In this document: one piece after another, positions 1-10,652 of the stretch
Layout: each line of letters begins with the position of its first letter
Position numbering within the stretch: the stretch's first letter is position 1
Program-made: the position numbers and the translations under genes
The notes under the pieces: model-generated
Told to the model about the DNA's origin: nothing
The model's input: the letters and a program-made list of their open reading frames with translations, nothing else
Databases searched by the model: none
DNA from: Acheta domesticus
Taxonomy: Eukaryota > Arthropoda > Insecta > Orthoptera > Gryllidae
Assembly (NCBI GenBank): GCA_031308135.1
Contig: JAHLJT010002630.1
Span: forward strand, 100,189,608 to 100,253,607
Direction: 5' to 3'
Length of the DNA: 64,000 bases

Positions 1-540
1 CCTAGTGGAGCGTGATGAGGAACGCCAGGGATAAACAGAATTCTTTATCGCACTTAGTTTGAAAGTGCTATTGTGCCACTCTGCTTGCCACGCTCTAATC
101 AACGGATCGTTCAAGAAAGCCTGAACATCGGGCAATGGTACAGAAGGAATGTCGATACGAGTTTTACGAGTCGCTGACTTCGCCGCCTGGTCAGCCAGTT
201 CGTTCCTTCTGACACTCACGTGGCCTGGGACCCAACTAAGTACCAGGTCATAACGGCGGGACAGAAGACGATGAATCAGGCTTTGAACAGATAACGTCAG
301 GTAGTCTGACGAAGGACGGGAGACAGCATGAAGAGAGCTGAGAGAATCTAAACAGATAACTACTCGCCGCAACGTCGCTGATTCAATGTATTTTAGGGCC
401 TCAAGAATTGCGTACATTTCGGCAGTGAATATACTGCACATGGAGTGAAGCCGAAATGATTTGGTGGCCCTGATACAATAAAAATCACATGCCACCGCGT
501 CACTGCACGATGAACCATCCGTGGATAAGAATAAATGATC
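1..540 (-). pseudogene. RNase H domain of I-like element ORF2 (runs off window)
   Basis: An open frame of 180 codons runs from 540 to 1 without a stop and continues past the window edge. It contains the RNase HI acidic residues in order: Asp in a TDGSS motif, Glu in FTAEMYAI, Asp in CLDSLSSLHA, then the conserved WVPGHVSVRRNELADQAAK stretch with its His, Asn, Glu and Asp. In retroelements this domain degrades the RNA strand of the RNA/DNA hybrid during second-strand synthesis. This piece looks better preserved than the RT upstream of it. The parent ORF2 is broken, so the domain is not expected to be made. Confidence 0.85.
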
Positions 541-2508
541 CGGATAGGATTCTATCATATCCTAACTGCTTCTGGAAAACCAGAGGACTAGTAGTTTGGA
601 TAGATTGGAGAGTCTGAGGTCAATACTGGGAAGGAGGAGTTTCCAAGGGTGAATCCGGTCACTTGTGGGTTACACAGGAGTGGGAAGTTCGACATTCAGT
701 TCCCGGAGATTTAGTAATCTAATACCTGAAGGATGGGGTAACGATGTTCGAAGAATATACGAGGACTCATAATTTGGGTGGGTCATTATTCGACGACAAG
801 GATGGTCAACCAGTCCCGACACTTTAGCACCATAAGAGGCTAATAAAATATCTCGCCTTCGGCTCAGAGACGGTTCTCCAGCTTCGGCCAAGAGTCATTC
901 GATGTGACTTGTGCGGTTGTCGCCTGTACTAATCCTTATACCGGCGTTGTGAATGGTATTTAATGGCCGGAGGGTTGATGGTGACGCTGACCCATATACA
1001 ATACATCCATAATCCAAAATTGAGCGGATGAGGGTTCTATACATACGCAAGAGACACACACGGTCTGCTCCCCAAGAGCTGCCTATAAGGGTGCGGAGGA
1101 GGTTCAGAGGTGAGACACATCGGCTTTTCAGGTTACGGATGTGATTTCGCCAAGTTAGGCTCTTATCGAAAGTAAGCCCAAGGAAAGTTGCAGAGTCCAC
1201 AAAAGGAAGAAGATGGCTTCCAAGAAAAAGATCGGGGTGGTTATGGAGATGATGAATCCTGCAAAAGTGCATACAGTTAGTTTTCGATGTGGAGAATTTG
1301 AAACCTGTCGCATCACTCCATTCCTGCAATTTGTTGAGGACAAGTTGTAATTGTCTATCACTTGAAAACTCTTGGAAGAGCAGAAAATGGCAAAGTCGTC
1401 AAAGAAGAGCGATGCTTTCACCGGTTCTCGGTTATCGACGCTATACTATTAATAGCGATGGCAAACAGAGTGACACTCAGAATTGAGCCCTAAGGGACCC
1501 CGTTTTCTAAATGGTGGCTGGCGGATACCCTGTCGCCAAGGCGGACGCGGAAGTATCTTGAAGAAAGAAAGGCTACTAAAAAAAGGGGGAGCCGGCCACT
1601 AAGACCCCAAGAATGGATAGTGTGAAGAACGCAGTACCTCCAGGTAGTATCATATGCCTTCTCTATATCGTAGAAAATTGCTACCAGGTGTTGACGTAGC
1701 ACGAAAGCAGTGGAGATCTGTGTGGTAAGGGTGACAAGGTGGTCCATGGTTGACCTGTTCTTCCTGAAACCACATTGGATGAGTGTGAGTAGGTTTCTCT
1801 GTTCCAGGTGCCAGACCAAACGCGTGTTCACCATTCGCTCCAGAAGTTTGCATACACAGCTTGTGAGCGAGATCGGGCGGTAGGTTGATGGCTTTGTTCT
1901 GTCCTTTCCTTCTTTAGGAATAGGAATAATAATAGCTTCGCGCCAGGTCCTACGAAAGGTATGTTCCATCCAAATCTGTTGAAGATACGGAGGAGAAAAA
2001 TACGTGCCTCTTCCGGCTGGTGTTTTAACATTTGCTTGTGCATCTGGTATGGTCCTGGAGGAGAATCTTTCCCACGGGCGAGCGCACAGGAAAATTCATC
2101 CATGGAGAAAGGCGTTATAATCTTCCTCCAGGCAAGTTGAGAAGTCCAATCTGCATTTCTCCATTCTACTCTTCGTTTTCAAGAAGTTAGGGGAGTAGTG
2201 TAAGGAACTGGAGGTATTTTCATAATGACAGGCCAATTCCTCAACTACTTCTTCTGGAGCAATTAATGAGATTTCCATTGATAAGAAGTCCTGGGACAGG
2301 TGGTGGGGAAAATCTTCCTCCGATCTGTCGGATCTTTCGCCATACTACTTTAGGCGGGGTATGGCAAGAAAGAGAAGACATAAAGGCTCTCCAGGAAGCG
2401 GTCTTACTTTCCCGTATTACTAATCTGGCTCTGGCCCGCTTTCTTTTGAAATCGATCAGGTTTGATGCGGTGGCGAACCTATTGAGCCTCGCGAGTGCTT
2501 GCTTTCGG
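541..2508 (-). pseudogene. Reverse transcriptase region of I-like element ORF2, broken
   Basis: RT blocks are recognisable across several frames. In order they are AIIIPIPKEGKD and YRPISLTSCVCKLLERM with CGFRKNRSTMDHL (about 1969-1750), the motif A region YDIEKAYDTTWR with the first catalytic Asp, motif B ENGVP then a TAG stop where Gln is expected (about 1489), and LFFDDFAIF carrying the catalytic Asp pair in another frame (about 1410). The thumb/connection KTNCMHF..TFLGLTFDKSLTWRNHI (1329-895) and EAGEPSLSRRRDILL (about 891-820) follow. A TGA at 892-894 splits the last two blocks. The frameshifts and stops rule out a working enzyme. The family role is target-primed reverse transcription. 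Confidence 0.85.
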
Positions 2509-3480
2509 TCACGCACCGCGGTGGCAGTCAGCATTCCACCAAGGCACAGGGACGCGTCGTGGCCGACATGTAGACGTCGGGATTGCAATGGTGGCTGCGC
2601 GAAGAAGGACGTCGGTGAATTGGGCCACCAAGGCATCGATATTATTTAAAAAGTGATCTGGCATTATCATTTTCTCGCTGAATGTATCCCAGTCGGCTCG
2701 ATGGATTAGCCAGCGAGGAGGGTGGATGACGTCTAAATTAGGGATATTAAAGTGGACCAGAGTGGGAAAATGGTCACTCCCATGTAGGTCATCGAGAACA
2801 GTCCACTCTACCATGTTAGATAGGGATGGATTGCAGAGTGTCTGATCGATTGACGAGGAGTTTGACGCCATGGAGATATAAGTGTGATTCCCGGAATTCA
2901 GAAGAATTAAGTTTTGCTGGTCAATAATATTTTCGAGGATAGAACCTCTCGGGAAGGTCCTCGTGCTACCCGAGAGGGGATTGTGGGCATTAAAATCCTC
3001 CGCAATAAGAAACGGGGAGGGCAACTGAGAAAACACATCTTCGAGTTCCTCTTGTGACACGACTTGGCCAGGGGGAATGTATATACTACACACCGTAAAA
3101 GAGAAGGATGGTAGGTGTACCCGAACGCAAACTGTTTGGAGGTCGGTTCGAAAGTTATGTTCCTCAGAGAACAGGGAGTCGCGGATGAGTACCGCGACAC
3201 CGCCGTGAGAACGAAGTCCGTCGTCTTGATCGAACCGATAGATGTTAAATCCGCGAAGACACAGGGGATGATGAGGAAGAAGATAGATTTCGTGAAGACA
3301 GACTATAAATGCTCTGTGGCGAGAAGTTATTAATCTTATTTCTTCTGAGTGGGTACGAAGACCATTTAAATTCCATGAGAGAGCAATTATAAGAAATGAC
3401 TTCTTTGGTTGCTTTTTTTTCTTTCTCACCTTCTGAAGGGTTGAAGAGGAACTCTCGTGTTCCTCGTCAACAGCAGTCAT
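2509..3480 (-). CDS. AP-like endonuclease (EEP) domain of I-like element ORF2, N-terminal part
   Basis: This is a 323-codon open frame starting at an ATG at 3480 just downstream of ORF1. Landmarks of the exonuclease-endonuclease-phosphatase fold are in order: SWNLNGL near the start, CLHEIYL (usual Gln-Glu reads His-Glu, the Glu kept), CSIYIPPG, EDFNAHNPLSGS, SSIDQTLC and HGSDHFPT (the SDH motif with the catalytic His). In non-LTR elements this domain nicks the target DNA to prime reverse transcription. The frame is lost after about 2509, where the RT should continue, so only a truncated endonuclease could be made. A lysine-rich N-terminus (KVRKKKKQPKK) precedes the domain. Confidence 0.8.
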   Translation of the reverse strand: MTAVDEEHESSSSTLQKVRKKKKQPKKSFLIIALSWNLNGLRTHSEEIRLITSRHRAFIVCLHEIYLLPHHPLCLRGFNIYRFDQDDGLRSHGGVAVLIRDSLFSEEHNFRTDLQTVCVRVHLPSFSFTVCSIYIPPGQVVSQEELEDVFSQLPSPFLIAEDFNAHNPLSGSTRTFPRGSILENIIDQQNLILLNSGNHTYISMASNSSSIDQTLCNPSLSNMVEWTVLDDLHGSDHFPTLVHFNIPNLDVIHPPRWLIHRADWDTFSEKMIMPDHFLNNIDALVAQFTDVLLRAATIAIPTSTCRPRRVPVPWWNADCHRGA

Positions 3481-3518
3481 CCTGACTGCTGATGGATATT
3501 GTCGCCTGTCGGGGGAAT

Positions 3519-4470
3519 TTACCGGTTTTTTGCCACGGGTGACCGAGATCTACAGAGGCTGGAGGATCGTCCGATGTGATTCTCGGAAACAGAAAGGTGG
3601 ACGGGATTTCGAGGGCATACTTTTTTTGGGAGGCGGTATCTGCTTGAGATCGATTTCCGTAAGGGTCTCAGTGGAAGTGGTCGATGTCTGATGGAGTTTT
3701 TGAGCAGGTTTGTGGAAATGATCACTTTCCCATCTTGAATAGACGCCGTATCTTCAGGGAAGTCTATCGGCGACACCTGACAATTGAACTGTGCAACTAC
3801 AGCTGGGGTACACTGAGTTTGGCAACTCGCTGTTACCCCCCGGGGACACTGAAAAAGATCGCGACAGGTCAACTGGGTTCCTGGTTTGGTATCTACATTT
3901 CGCCTCAGGGAAGGAAACCTTTTCGGTCACTTTAATTTTTTGAATTTCCCTTTCCCGGCGAAATGTGGGGCACTGGTTGTCGTTGGCTGGGTGATTGCCT
4001 TCGCAATTTACACAGTGCGGTGGTTTGTCGCACGGTTGTGGGTCGTGACCTGATGATCCGCACTTCCCGCAAACCGCGCTTACGGACAAACATCGCTGCT
4101 GGGTATGCCCAGACCTTTGGCACTTGAAACAGCGCAAAGGATTCGGTACGTACACACGGAGGTTGTAGAAAGCAGTAATGATCCTTTCCGGGGGGAATGG
4201 TCGGTCAAAAGTAAGGAACAGGGTCGAAGTAGAGATCACTTTCCCCTGCTCCTTCCTTCTGATCCTCTACACCTCAGTTACTCCATAGGTCTTGTAGTTC
4301 TTTTTGCACATCTCCTCTTCCTTGCGGATTAGGGCGGGGGGAAAAGGTGAAGTATCCATAGATGGATATCGGATTCGTCCCCATGGTCCCAACCCACCAC
4401 GGAGCACAAGGGGACACTCCATCGGAGTGCCAGGGATGCCACGGAGATATTGTGGTGGGGGGGATGTCAC
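3519..4470 (-). pseudogene. Gag-like ORF1 of I-like element with three zinc knuckles, frameshifted
   Basis: The best-preserved part is 4239-3754. A stretch ending YVPNPLRCFKCQRSGH is followed by three CCHC-type knuckles: CFKCQRSGHTQQRC, CGKCGSSGHDPQPC and CVNCEGNHPANDNQC. This is the typical nucleic-acid-binding tail of I/Jockey ORF1, which coats element RNA. An N-terminal piece (4470-4267, with YLRGIPGTPMECP) and a C-terminal piece (3872-3519) are in other frames, so at least two frameshifts divide the gene. The ORF ends about 40 bp before the ORF2 start, as expected for a two-ORF element. Confidence 0.75.
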
Positions 4471-4949
4471 AGCGCTGCCCCGCCTTGGATCTCCCCGCTC
4501 ACCCTGGAGTTCAGTACAAGACCTAGTCTGAGCCGATTGATCAGGAATGGGTTAGCTCCCGACCGCCCGTCTAGAAGGGTCCGGGGCCAAAGCGAGTGTG
4601 TTGGAACCTACAGGGATTGTTCCATTAAATAGTAAACAACGTACCCCTTAGTGCAAGGCGAACAGTAGCACTAGGACTAGATAAGAAAACAAACAGTGTG
4701 TGTCCTCAACTACCAGGACACACATTCCCTCCGACACAGGTCGCCATGCATGGCAAACACATGGGTGGGCGTTCAGCATACAGAGAAGGGCAGTGAGGAA
4801 AAAAAAGGAGTGAAAAGAACGTATATGACACGAAATGAGAAGTAAGAAGATAAAAATGGAAAAAGGAACACTTCACAGCCTTCTCTGCATCCCCCCGTCA
4901 GGAAGTGGACCAACCCACCTCGACGGGTCAAAATTAAATTCTTTATTAC

Positions 4950-5812
4950 TGGGTGAGTAGAATGGTTTTAGGAAAAAAAGATCAACTACTAACAGAAAAA
5001 CTCATGGGATATATAGGGACTTTGCAAAAGCTTTTGATTCTATAAACCATAAAATTTTATTACGGAAACTTGAATATACTGGAATTCATGGAATATAGTC
5101 GAAATGCATGAGAAGTTGTCTGACTGGTAGAATTCAAAATGTGAAATGTAAAAGTTTTATCTCAAAATATATATCATCAGGAGTTCCTCAAGGCTCGCAT
5201 TTGGGACCGTTATTATTTTTACTATATATAAATGATGTTAAATCGGCTCTTCCATCTTGTTCTTTCTTGCCTTTTGCTGATGATTTGAAGTTCTTTTTGG
5301 AAAAAAAATCAAGAGATGATTGCGGTGTACAAATTAAAAACTTGTCTTGAATATTCAAAATTGTAAAGTCATGAGATATGTGAGTTCTAGAAATCCAAAT
5401 CAAGTGAAAAGTAGTGTGAGTAAAGTGAATCCAGTGAAAATTAAAAGATCTGGGCGTGATTTTTGACCAGCCAACTTTATGAATCAATGAAGTTATTGAT
5501 TGTTGAAAAGAGAACGCTTCTTTGAAGAACTATAAATTTTACGAAAATTAATACATTTAAAACTTTGTATTATACATTAATAAGACCAATGTTTCTATAT
5601 TCTTCACCAGTATTTATACGATGTTTATAGTAATAAATTTGAAACAGTACAACACATTTTCCTTTCTTACAGCTTGGAAACTTAAATTACAGTCACATCG
5701 CATATATCATGATTATGCTCAAATCACCATGACGTTAAATATTAGTACACCAAAGTGATATAGAAATTATGATGTCTTATTTGTATATGATCTATTGAAT
5801 AATTAATAATAA
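4950..5812 (+). pseudogene. Non-LTR reverse transcriptase fragment (Jockey/CR1-like), internally deleted
   Basis: On the plus strand the pieces appear in RT order: NGFRKKRST (about 4961), then a deletion directly to motif A DFAKAFDSINHKILL (about 5020), a tag stop, SGVPQGSHLGPLLFLLYINDV with motif B (about 5180), FADDL with the catalytic Asp pair (about 5272), then NIQNCKVMRY, KDLGVIFD, LYYTLIRPMFLYSSPVF and a degraded tail to about 5812. Stops and frameshifts separate the pieces. The motifs resemble Jockey/CR1-type RTs rather than the I-like element to its left. It abuts the next fragment at about 5815. Confidence 0.75.
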
Positions 5813-5819
5813 TATCTGG

Positions 5820-6305
5820 CACTGGCCATGGGCAGATCTGTACCGCCCTGGAAGTTCCGAACACATGCCCCAAGTGGTACGAACACTCACCAAAACCGGT
5901 GACGTCTGTTGGATTGTTTACGATATTGTACGACCAACAAATTCAAACTGATCGCACGATAGCGACACACAAACCGGATATAGTTATCTGGGATTTGGAG
6001 AAAAAATCGTGTTTACTTGTCGATGTTGGTGTACCTTCCGATCAAAACATCGTTACCAAGGAGGCAGAGAAACCTGTTAAATACAAGTGTTTGGAAATCG
6101 AGATCAGCCGAATGTGGGGCGTAAAAGCACAGATCGTAACGATAGTTATTGGAGCTCTGGGATTTGTTCCCCAAAATTTGTGTAAGAACTTGTCTAAACT
6201 CCCAGGTAATTCAAATGACTGGGAAGTGCAAGAAATAGCTTTATTTGGAAAAGCCCACATTTTGCGCATTGTAGAGGCACCGACAGTCCCTCGATCTGCT
6301 CCTTA
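5820..6305 (+). pseudogene. C-terminal endonuclease-RT tail of an R2/R4-like element, copy 1
   Basis: The readable protein starts near LEVPNTCPKWYEHSPKPVTSVG and has KPDIVIWDLEKKSCLLVDVGVPSD, then EAEK, EIEISRMWGVKAQIVTIVIGALG and a leucine-rich end, stopping at 6303-6305. The spaced PD..D and K/E residues match the restriction-like endonuclease carried at the C-terminus of early-branching non-LTR elements (R2, R4/Dong and relatives). That clade assignment is inference. The copy is 5' truncated at about 5820 and is closely similar to copy 2. Its 3' untranslated stretch runs to about 6970 and is longer than that of copy 2. Confidence 0.65.
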
Positions 6306-6970
6306 GGTAGCTGGTTGCAACCTGGAGTTGCCTGTAGCTGGTTGCAACCGAGCATCAAAAAGTAAAGTAGCATTAATTTTAACAATGATAGTTAATGTAA
6401 TTATTTATCATTTGGACTGTATAATTCTCAAGAACCTGTAACAAGTATTGTACCACAGTTTCTGGGTTGATGGCCCCCATCTCGATCAGGTTTTTCGTCC
6501 AGTTTCCCTGATCCTTGAGCAAATGCTGAGATGGTCCCTTGTTTTGCTTCTGGACATAAATGTAACTTCATTATTTGTGCACGTCTTCTGAATTTCAGTG
6601 GGAAATATAGTTATTCAAATTATCGTTTTTCATATTATCGCGGCAAAAAGTATTATTCTTTCATGAAGTACATGAGGGTTCAGGGCAGGAATTTATAGCT
6701 AATTTACCTTTGAAAATATATTTTATTATATAGGAGCGAATATTTTGTCAACAAAACTCGAAAAAAAACCTCTCTTTTCTGTATTTAAAATTCGACTAGA
6801 ATATAGTTTAGGATAGAGACCACAGAATTATGAAAACGTGCACAAAATTCACTTGTCCCCATAGCTCGTCACACGTAGTTTTTTAACTGTTTTTGACGTA
6901 AATAAATGAGTAGATTTTATATTCATCCGACACATAACATCTTTAGTCGTGGTCTAGAGGAATAATAATA
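6306..6970 (+). other. 3' untranslated region of element copy 1, with an extra ~585 bp
   Basis: After the stop of copy 1 the text CTGGTTGCAACCTGGAGT matches the start of the 3' UTR of copy 2. The end (about 6911-6970, including CATAACATCTTTAGTCGTG at about 6936) matches 7804-7862. Copy 1 has about 585 bp between these anchors that copy 2 lacks. GAGT occurs at both edges of the extra segment. It has no long ORF or inverted repeats that I can see. It may be an insertion in copy 1 or a deletion in copy 2. Confidence 0.5.
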
Positions 6971-6993
6971 AGAAGAAGAATCAGACACAAAAA

Positions 6994-7783
6994 ATGTTAA
7001 AGAAATCCGTGGGGAGACAAACCACTCCTCGGACAATATTTGAAACGGATGGACGGAACACACAGATCAATCATTTGTTGCTTAACAGGGGAAGAATGAA
7101 GTCAGAATCGGAAGCACTTGTCATAGGTACCCAAGATCAGGCGTTGAGAACACATTATGATAAAGCGGTTCTCCAAATTTCCCCAGATGATAAATGCCGC
7201 ATTTGCCAAGAACACGTAGAAACCACTGATCATATTGTCTCAACTAGTCCAATCCTAGCAAAGACCGAATTCTTGAAAAGACATGACAGGGTGTGGAGCT
7301 ACCTCCACTGGCAGATCTGTCCCGACCTCGAAGTTCCAAACACATGCCCCACGTGGTACGAACACTCACCAAAGCCGGTGACGTCTGTTGGATTGTGTAT
7401 AATATTGTATGACCAACTAATTCAAACTGCTTGCATGATAGTGGCAAACAAACCGGATATAGTTATCTGGGATTTGAAGAACAAATTGTGTCTATTTGTC
7501 GATGTTGCTGTACCTTTCGATCAAAACGTCGTTACCAAGGAGGCAGAGAAACGTCTTAAATACAAGTTTGGAAATCGAGATCAGCCGAATGTGGGGCGAA
7601 AAAGCACAGGTCGTCCCAATAGTCATCGGAGCTCTGGCATTTGTTCCGCAAAATTTGTGCAAGAACTTGTCTAAACTCCCAGGTCATTCAAAAGACTGGG
7701 AAGTGCAAGAAATCGCTTTATTTGGAACCGCCCACATTTTGCGCAGAGTAGAGGCACCGACAGTCCCTAGATCTGCTCCTTAG
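6994..7783 (+). pseudogene. C-terminal endonuclease-RT tail of an R2/R4-like element, copy 2, frameshifted
   Basis: This copy is longer at its 5' side than copy 1. It contains CRICQEHVETTDHIVSTSP, a Cys-Cys-His zinc motif whose usual final Cys reads Ser, then RHDRVWSYLHWQICPD (an Arg-His-Asp motif typical of the R2-type nuclease), KPDIVIWD, LFVDVAVPFD and EAEKRLKYK. A 2-bp deletion near 7567, seen by alignment with copy 1, moves the reading frame, and the remaining part (EIEISRMWGEKAQ to PTVPRSAP) is read in the next frame to about 7783. The tract starts with GAAGAAGAA-rich sequence that looks like the 3' tail of the preceding copy. Confidence 0.65.
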
Positions 7784-7956
7784 ATGGCTGGTTGCAACCT
7801 GGAGTAGATTTTACTTTGAGCCGGCTCATAACATCTTTAGTCGTGATGTAGTGGAATAAAACTAATATTGACTGTCCTGATCTGCTATCCCAAAGGAAAA
7901 TACCAGTTTGAAATCTACGATTGAAAGATAGATAAGGTAAGTGCACCAAAGGCTAA

Positions 7957-8700
7957 GGCCCGCAACAGACTACGCCGAGGAATGTGTTTCCAGAAATGTG
8001 CGACGAGAAACGTGGAAAATCGAAACAAGGGACTCTAATGGACCCCCACACACCTGAAAGAGTTTCCTCGTTCGCCTCGGTCGGCGAGCGAGTTTTCTCG
8101 GACACATTTCTACTCCTTCACTTGTTAGGCCCGCAACAGACTACGCCGAGGAATGTGTTTCCAGAAATGTGCGACGAGAAACGTGGAAAATCGAAACAAG
8201 GGACTCTAATGGACCCCCACACACCTGAAAGAGTTTCCTCGTTCGCCTCTGCGGAGGCGAGAGTTCCTCGCTCGAGTCGGTCGGCGAGCGAGTTTTCTCG
8301 GACACATTTCTACTCCTTCACTTGTTAGGCCCGCAACAGACTACGCCGAGGAATGTGTTTCCAGAAATGTGCGACGAGAAATGTGGAAAATCGAAACAAG
8401 GGACTCTTATGGACCCCCACACACCTGAAAGAGTTTCCTCGTTCGCCTCTGCGGAGGCGAAAGAGTTCCTCGCTCGAGTCGGTCGGCGAGCGAGTTTTCT
8501 CGGACACATTTCTACTCCTTCACTTGTTAGGCCCGCAACAGACTACGCCGAGGAATGTGTTTCCAGAAATGTGCGACGAGAAATGTGGAAAATCGAAACA
8601 AGGGACTCTTATGGACCCCCACACACCTGAAAGAGTTTCCTCGCTCGAGTCGGTCGGGGAGCGAGTTTTCTCGGACACATTTGTACTCCTTCACTTGTTA
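7957..8700. repeat. Four tandem left-end units of the Harbinger-like element
   Basis: Units start at 7957, 8128, 8328 and 8530 with the same GGCCCGCAACAGACTACGCC text, and each ends CTTCACTTGTTA. Lengths are 171, 200, 202 and 171 bp. The long forms carry an extra ~30 bp around a GCCTCTGCGGAGGC palindrome. Apparent ORFs here come from the repeat being open in several frames and are not genes. Confidence 0.85.
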
Positions 8701-9477
8701 TACATTTGGGCGTTCGCTGCCGCTGGAAAACACCAAACAGTGCATAGAACTGAGTGAGGTTATAACGTTTGGCAGTAAAAGATGCGATAAACTACAAGTT
8801 TTTTAATTGTTTTCTTGAATTTTCTCTTGAAACGGAAATGAACACGTAAAATCTTGTATGGAAGATATTCTTATTTGTGTGAAATCCGCTCATAATGAGT
8901 AATATAAAAATAAAAATTTGAAGCAAGAAACTTGAAAGGGTATTTTGAAAGAATTGAATTAATTTATTACTTTTCTTAATTGGTATTTTTGAATGAATGA
9001 TTATTAATTGTGAATTTTATTATGAATTATTTGATCATTCATTATCTATTCATTATTCAACCAACAAATATAGTAAACCAGAGCGTGGTAGAGATTACGG
9101 AGTTCAAGAAAATTTGCTGATGTACAACTTCTCCCTTATACGTCACTTAACTTCTTGTTTTTTTACATTAAATAATGATTTGTAAGCAATGTAGTAGTGT
9201 GTACTAAGATTAGGTTCGAACTCGTTAAACAAATGGTTTACGATTATTGTAACAAAACAAGGTTATCACGAGTAAAAATTACATAAGAGCATTTAATAAA
9301 ACAAGAAATGGGACTCTCAGATGATCTCATAGCTAAAACTGCTGCCATCACTCTCGGCTTGTGGCACATAAAGGCATTTCGAGACATCGAATAACCTCTT
9401 TGTAGCGTGGACGCAGCCTCGCCAGCTTATTTCCACATTTCTCGCAACGCATTCCTCGGTGTGGTCTGTTGCGGGCC
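8701..9477. repeat. Right part of Harbinger-like element, inner copy
   Basis: It begins TACATTTGGGCGTTCGCTGCC and ends with the inverted terminal repeat at 9477, followed by TTA. It is closely similar to 9481-10256 over its whole length. No coding potential is apparent. Confidence 0.8.
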
Positions 9478-9480
9478 TTA

Positions 9481-10256
9481 TACGACATTTGGGCGTTCGC
9501 TGCCGCAGGAAAACACCAACCAGTGCATAGAACTGAGTGAGGTTATAACGTTTTGCAGTAAAAGATGCGATAAACTACCAGTTTTTTAATTGTTTTCTTG
9601 ACTTTTCTCTTCAAACGGAAATGAACACGTAAAAATTTGTATGGAAGATATTCTTATTTGTATGAAATCCGCTCATAATGAGTAATATAAAAATAAAAAT
9701 TTGAAGCAAGAAACTTGAAAGGGTATTTTGAAAGAATTGAATTAATTTATTACTTTTCTTAATTGGTATTTATGAATGAATTTATTATGAATTATTTTAT
9801 CATTATTTATTCATTATTCAATCAACAAATATAGTAAACCAGAGCGTGGTAGAGATTACGGAGTTCAAGAAAATTTGCTGATGTACAACTTCTCCCGTAT
9901 ACGTCACTTAACTTCTTGTTTTTTTTTTACATTACATAATGATTTGTATGCAATGTAGTAGTGTGTTTCTCTCTAGGTAATACGAACTCGTTAAACAAAT
10001 GGTTTATGATCATTGTAACAAAACAAGGATATCACGAGTAAAAATTACATAAGAGCATTTAATAAAACAAGAAATGGGACTCTCAGATGATCTCAGCTAA
10101 AACTGCTGCCATCACTCTCGGCTTGTGGCACATTAAGGCATTTCGAGACATCGAATAACCTCTTTGTAGTGTGTGGATGCAGCCTCGCCGGCTTATTTCC
10201 ACATTTCTCGTCGCACATTTCTCGCAACGCATCCTCGGTGTAGTCTGTTGCGGGCC
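9481..10256. repeat. Right part of Harbinger-like element, outer copy
   Basis: This is the second copy of the right half, again starting after TTA and ending in GGTGTAGTCTGTTGCGGGCC, then the TAA target duplication. Small indels separate it from the inner copy, for example a shorter ATTATGAATT tract and an extra CTCGTCGCACATTT. Confidence 0.8.
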
Positions 10257-10652
10257 TAACTCTTTAAGAAATAAATATCTTTTTAACCTCTTTTAAGAGC
10301 AGGAAATTCGATGGAGGAAGATGATTTTCAGATTGAGAATAAAGCTAGTTTGCATTGGAATATGAACCAATCAAAATTTTGTTACATAATGTACACATAT
10401 TTTTTTATAAAATTTACATGTCACTTGCACCCATAGCTGATAGAACAGAAAACAGGATGTTCCAATAGCTAACATATTGATGTACCTTAAGCTAATAGGT
10501 TTTCAATGATCTTTTAAATTGTCTAAATGTAATACATACTTCAGAAAATATAAAATTACGGTGTAATTCAACTCAAAGTATTTAGAACAAAATTGTTTGT
10601 CTGTTTAATACACCAATTTTACACGAATAACTCTTCAACTCACTTGAGCTTG

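Larger units (their letters stand above)
1..4930 (-). mobile_element. I-clade-like non-LTR retrotransposon, decayed, 3' end outside window
   Basis: Read on the minus strand, the order is gag-like ORF1 with three zinc knuckles (about 4470-3519), AP-type endonuclease (3480-2509), reverse transcriptase (about 2280-895) and RNase H (about 540-1). ORF1 with CCHC knuckles plus ORF2 with EN-RT-RNase H is the layout of the I clade of the I/Jockey superfamily; the clade is inference from layout, not phylogeny. Several in-frame stops and frameshifts show that the copy is dead. The 5' boundary is not sharp; 4633-4930 has no ORF and is probably the 5' leader. The 3' tail lies left of position 1, so neither a poly-A tail nor a target-site duplication can be seen. 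Confidence 0.85.
7957..10256. mobile_element. Self-nested PIF/Harbinger-like non-autonomous elements
   Basis: The outer ends are GGCCCGCAACAGAC (7957) and its inverted form GTCTGTTGCGGGCC (ending 10256). They are flanked by TAA at 7954-7956 and 10257-10259. An inner right end at 9477 is followed by TTA (9478-9480), and each of four left-end units is followed by TTA. A 3-bp TWA target duplication and GGNCC-type ends are the hallmark of the PIF/Harbinger superfamily; the assignment is from ends and duplication only. No transposase is encoded. One full unit (left part about 171-202 bp plus right part about 777 bp) is near 950-980 bp. Confidence 0.75.

Noticed and set aside
7957..8700. Four-unit tandem array as a CRISPR or satellite
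   Set aside because: Units are about 170-200 bp with no spacer pattern and carry a transposon terminus; no CRISPR features.
7984..8806. Overlapping ORFs on both strands encoding similar short repeats
   Set aside because: They are products of the tandem left-end units of the Harbinger-like element, open in several frames.
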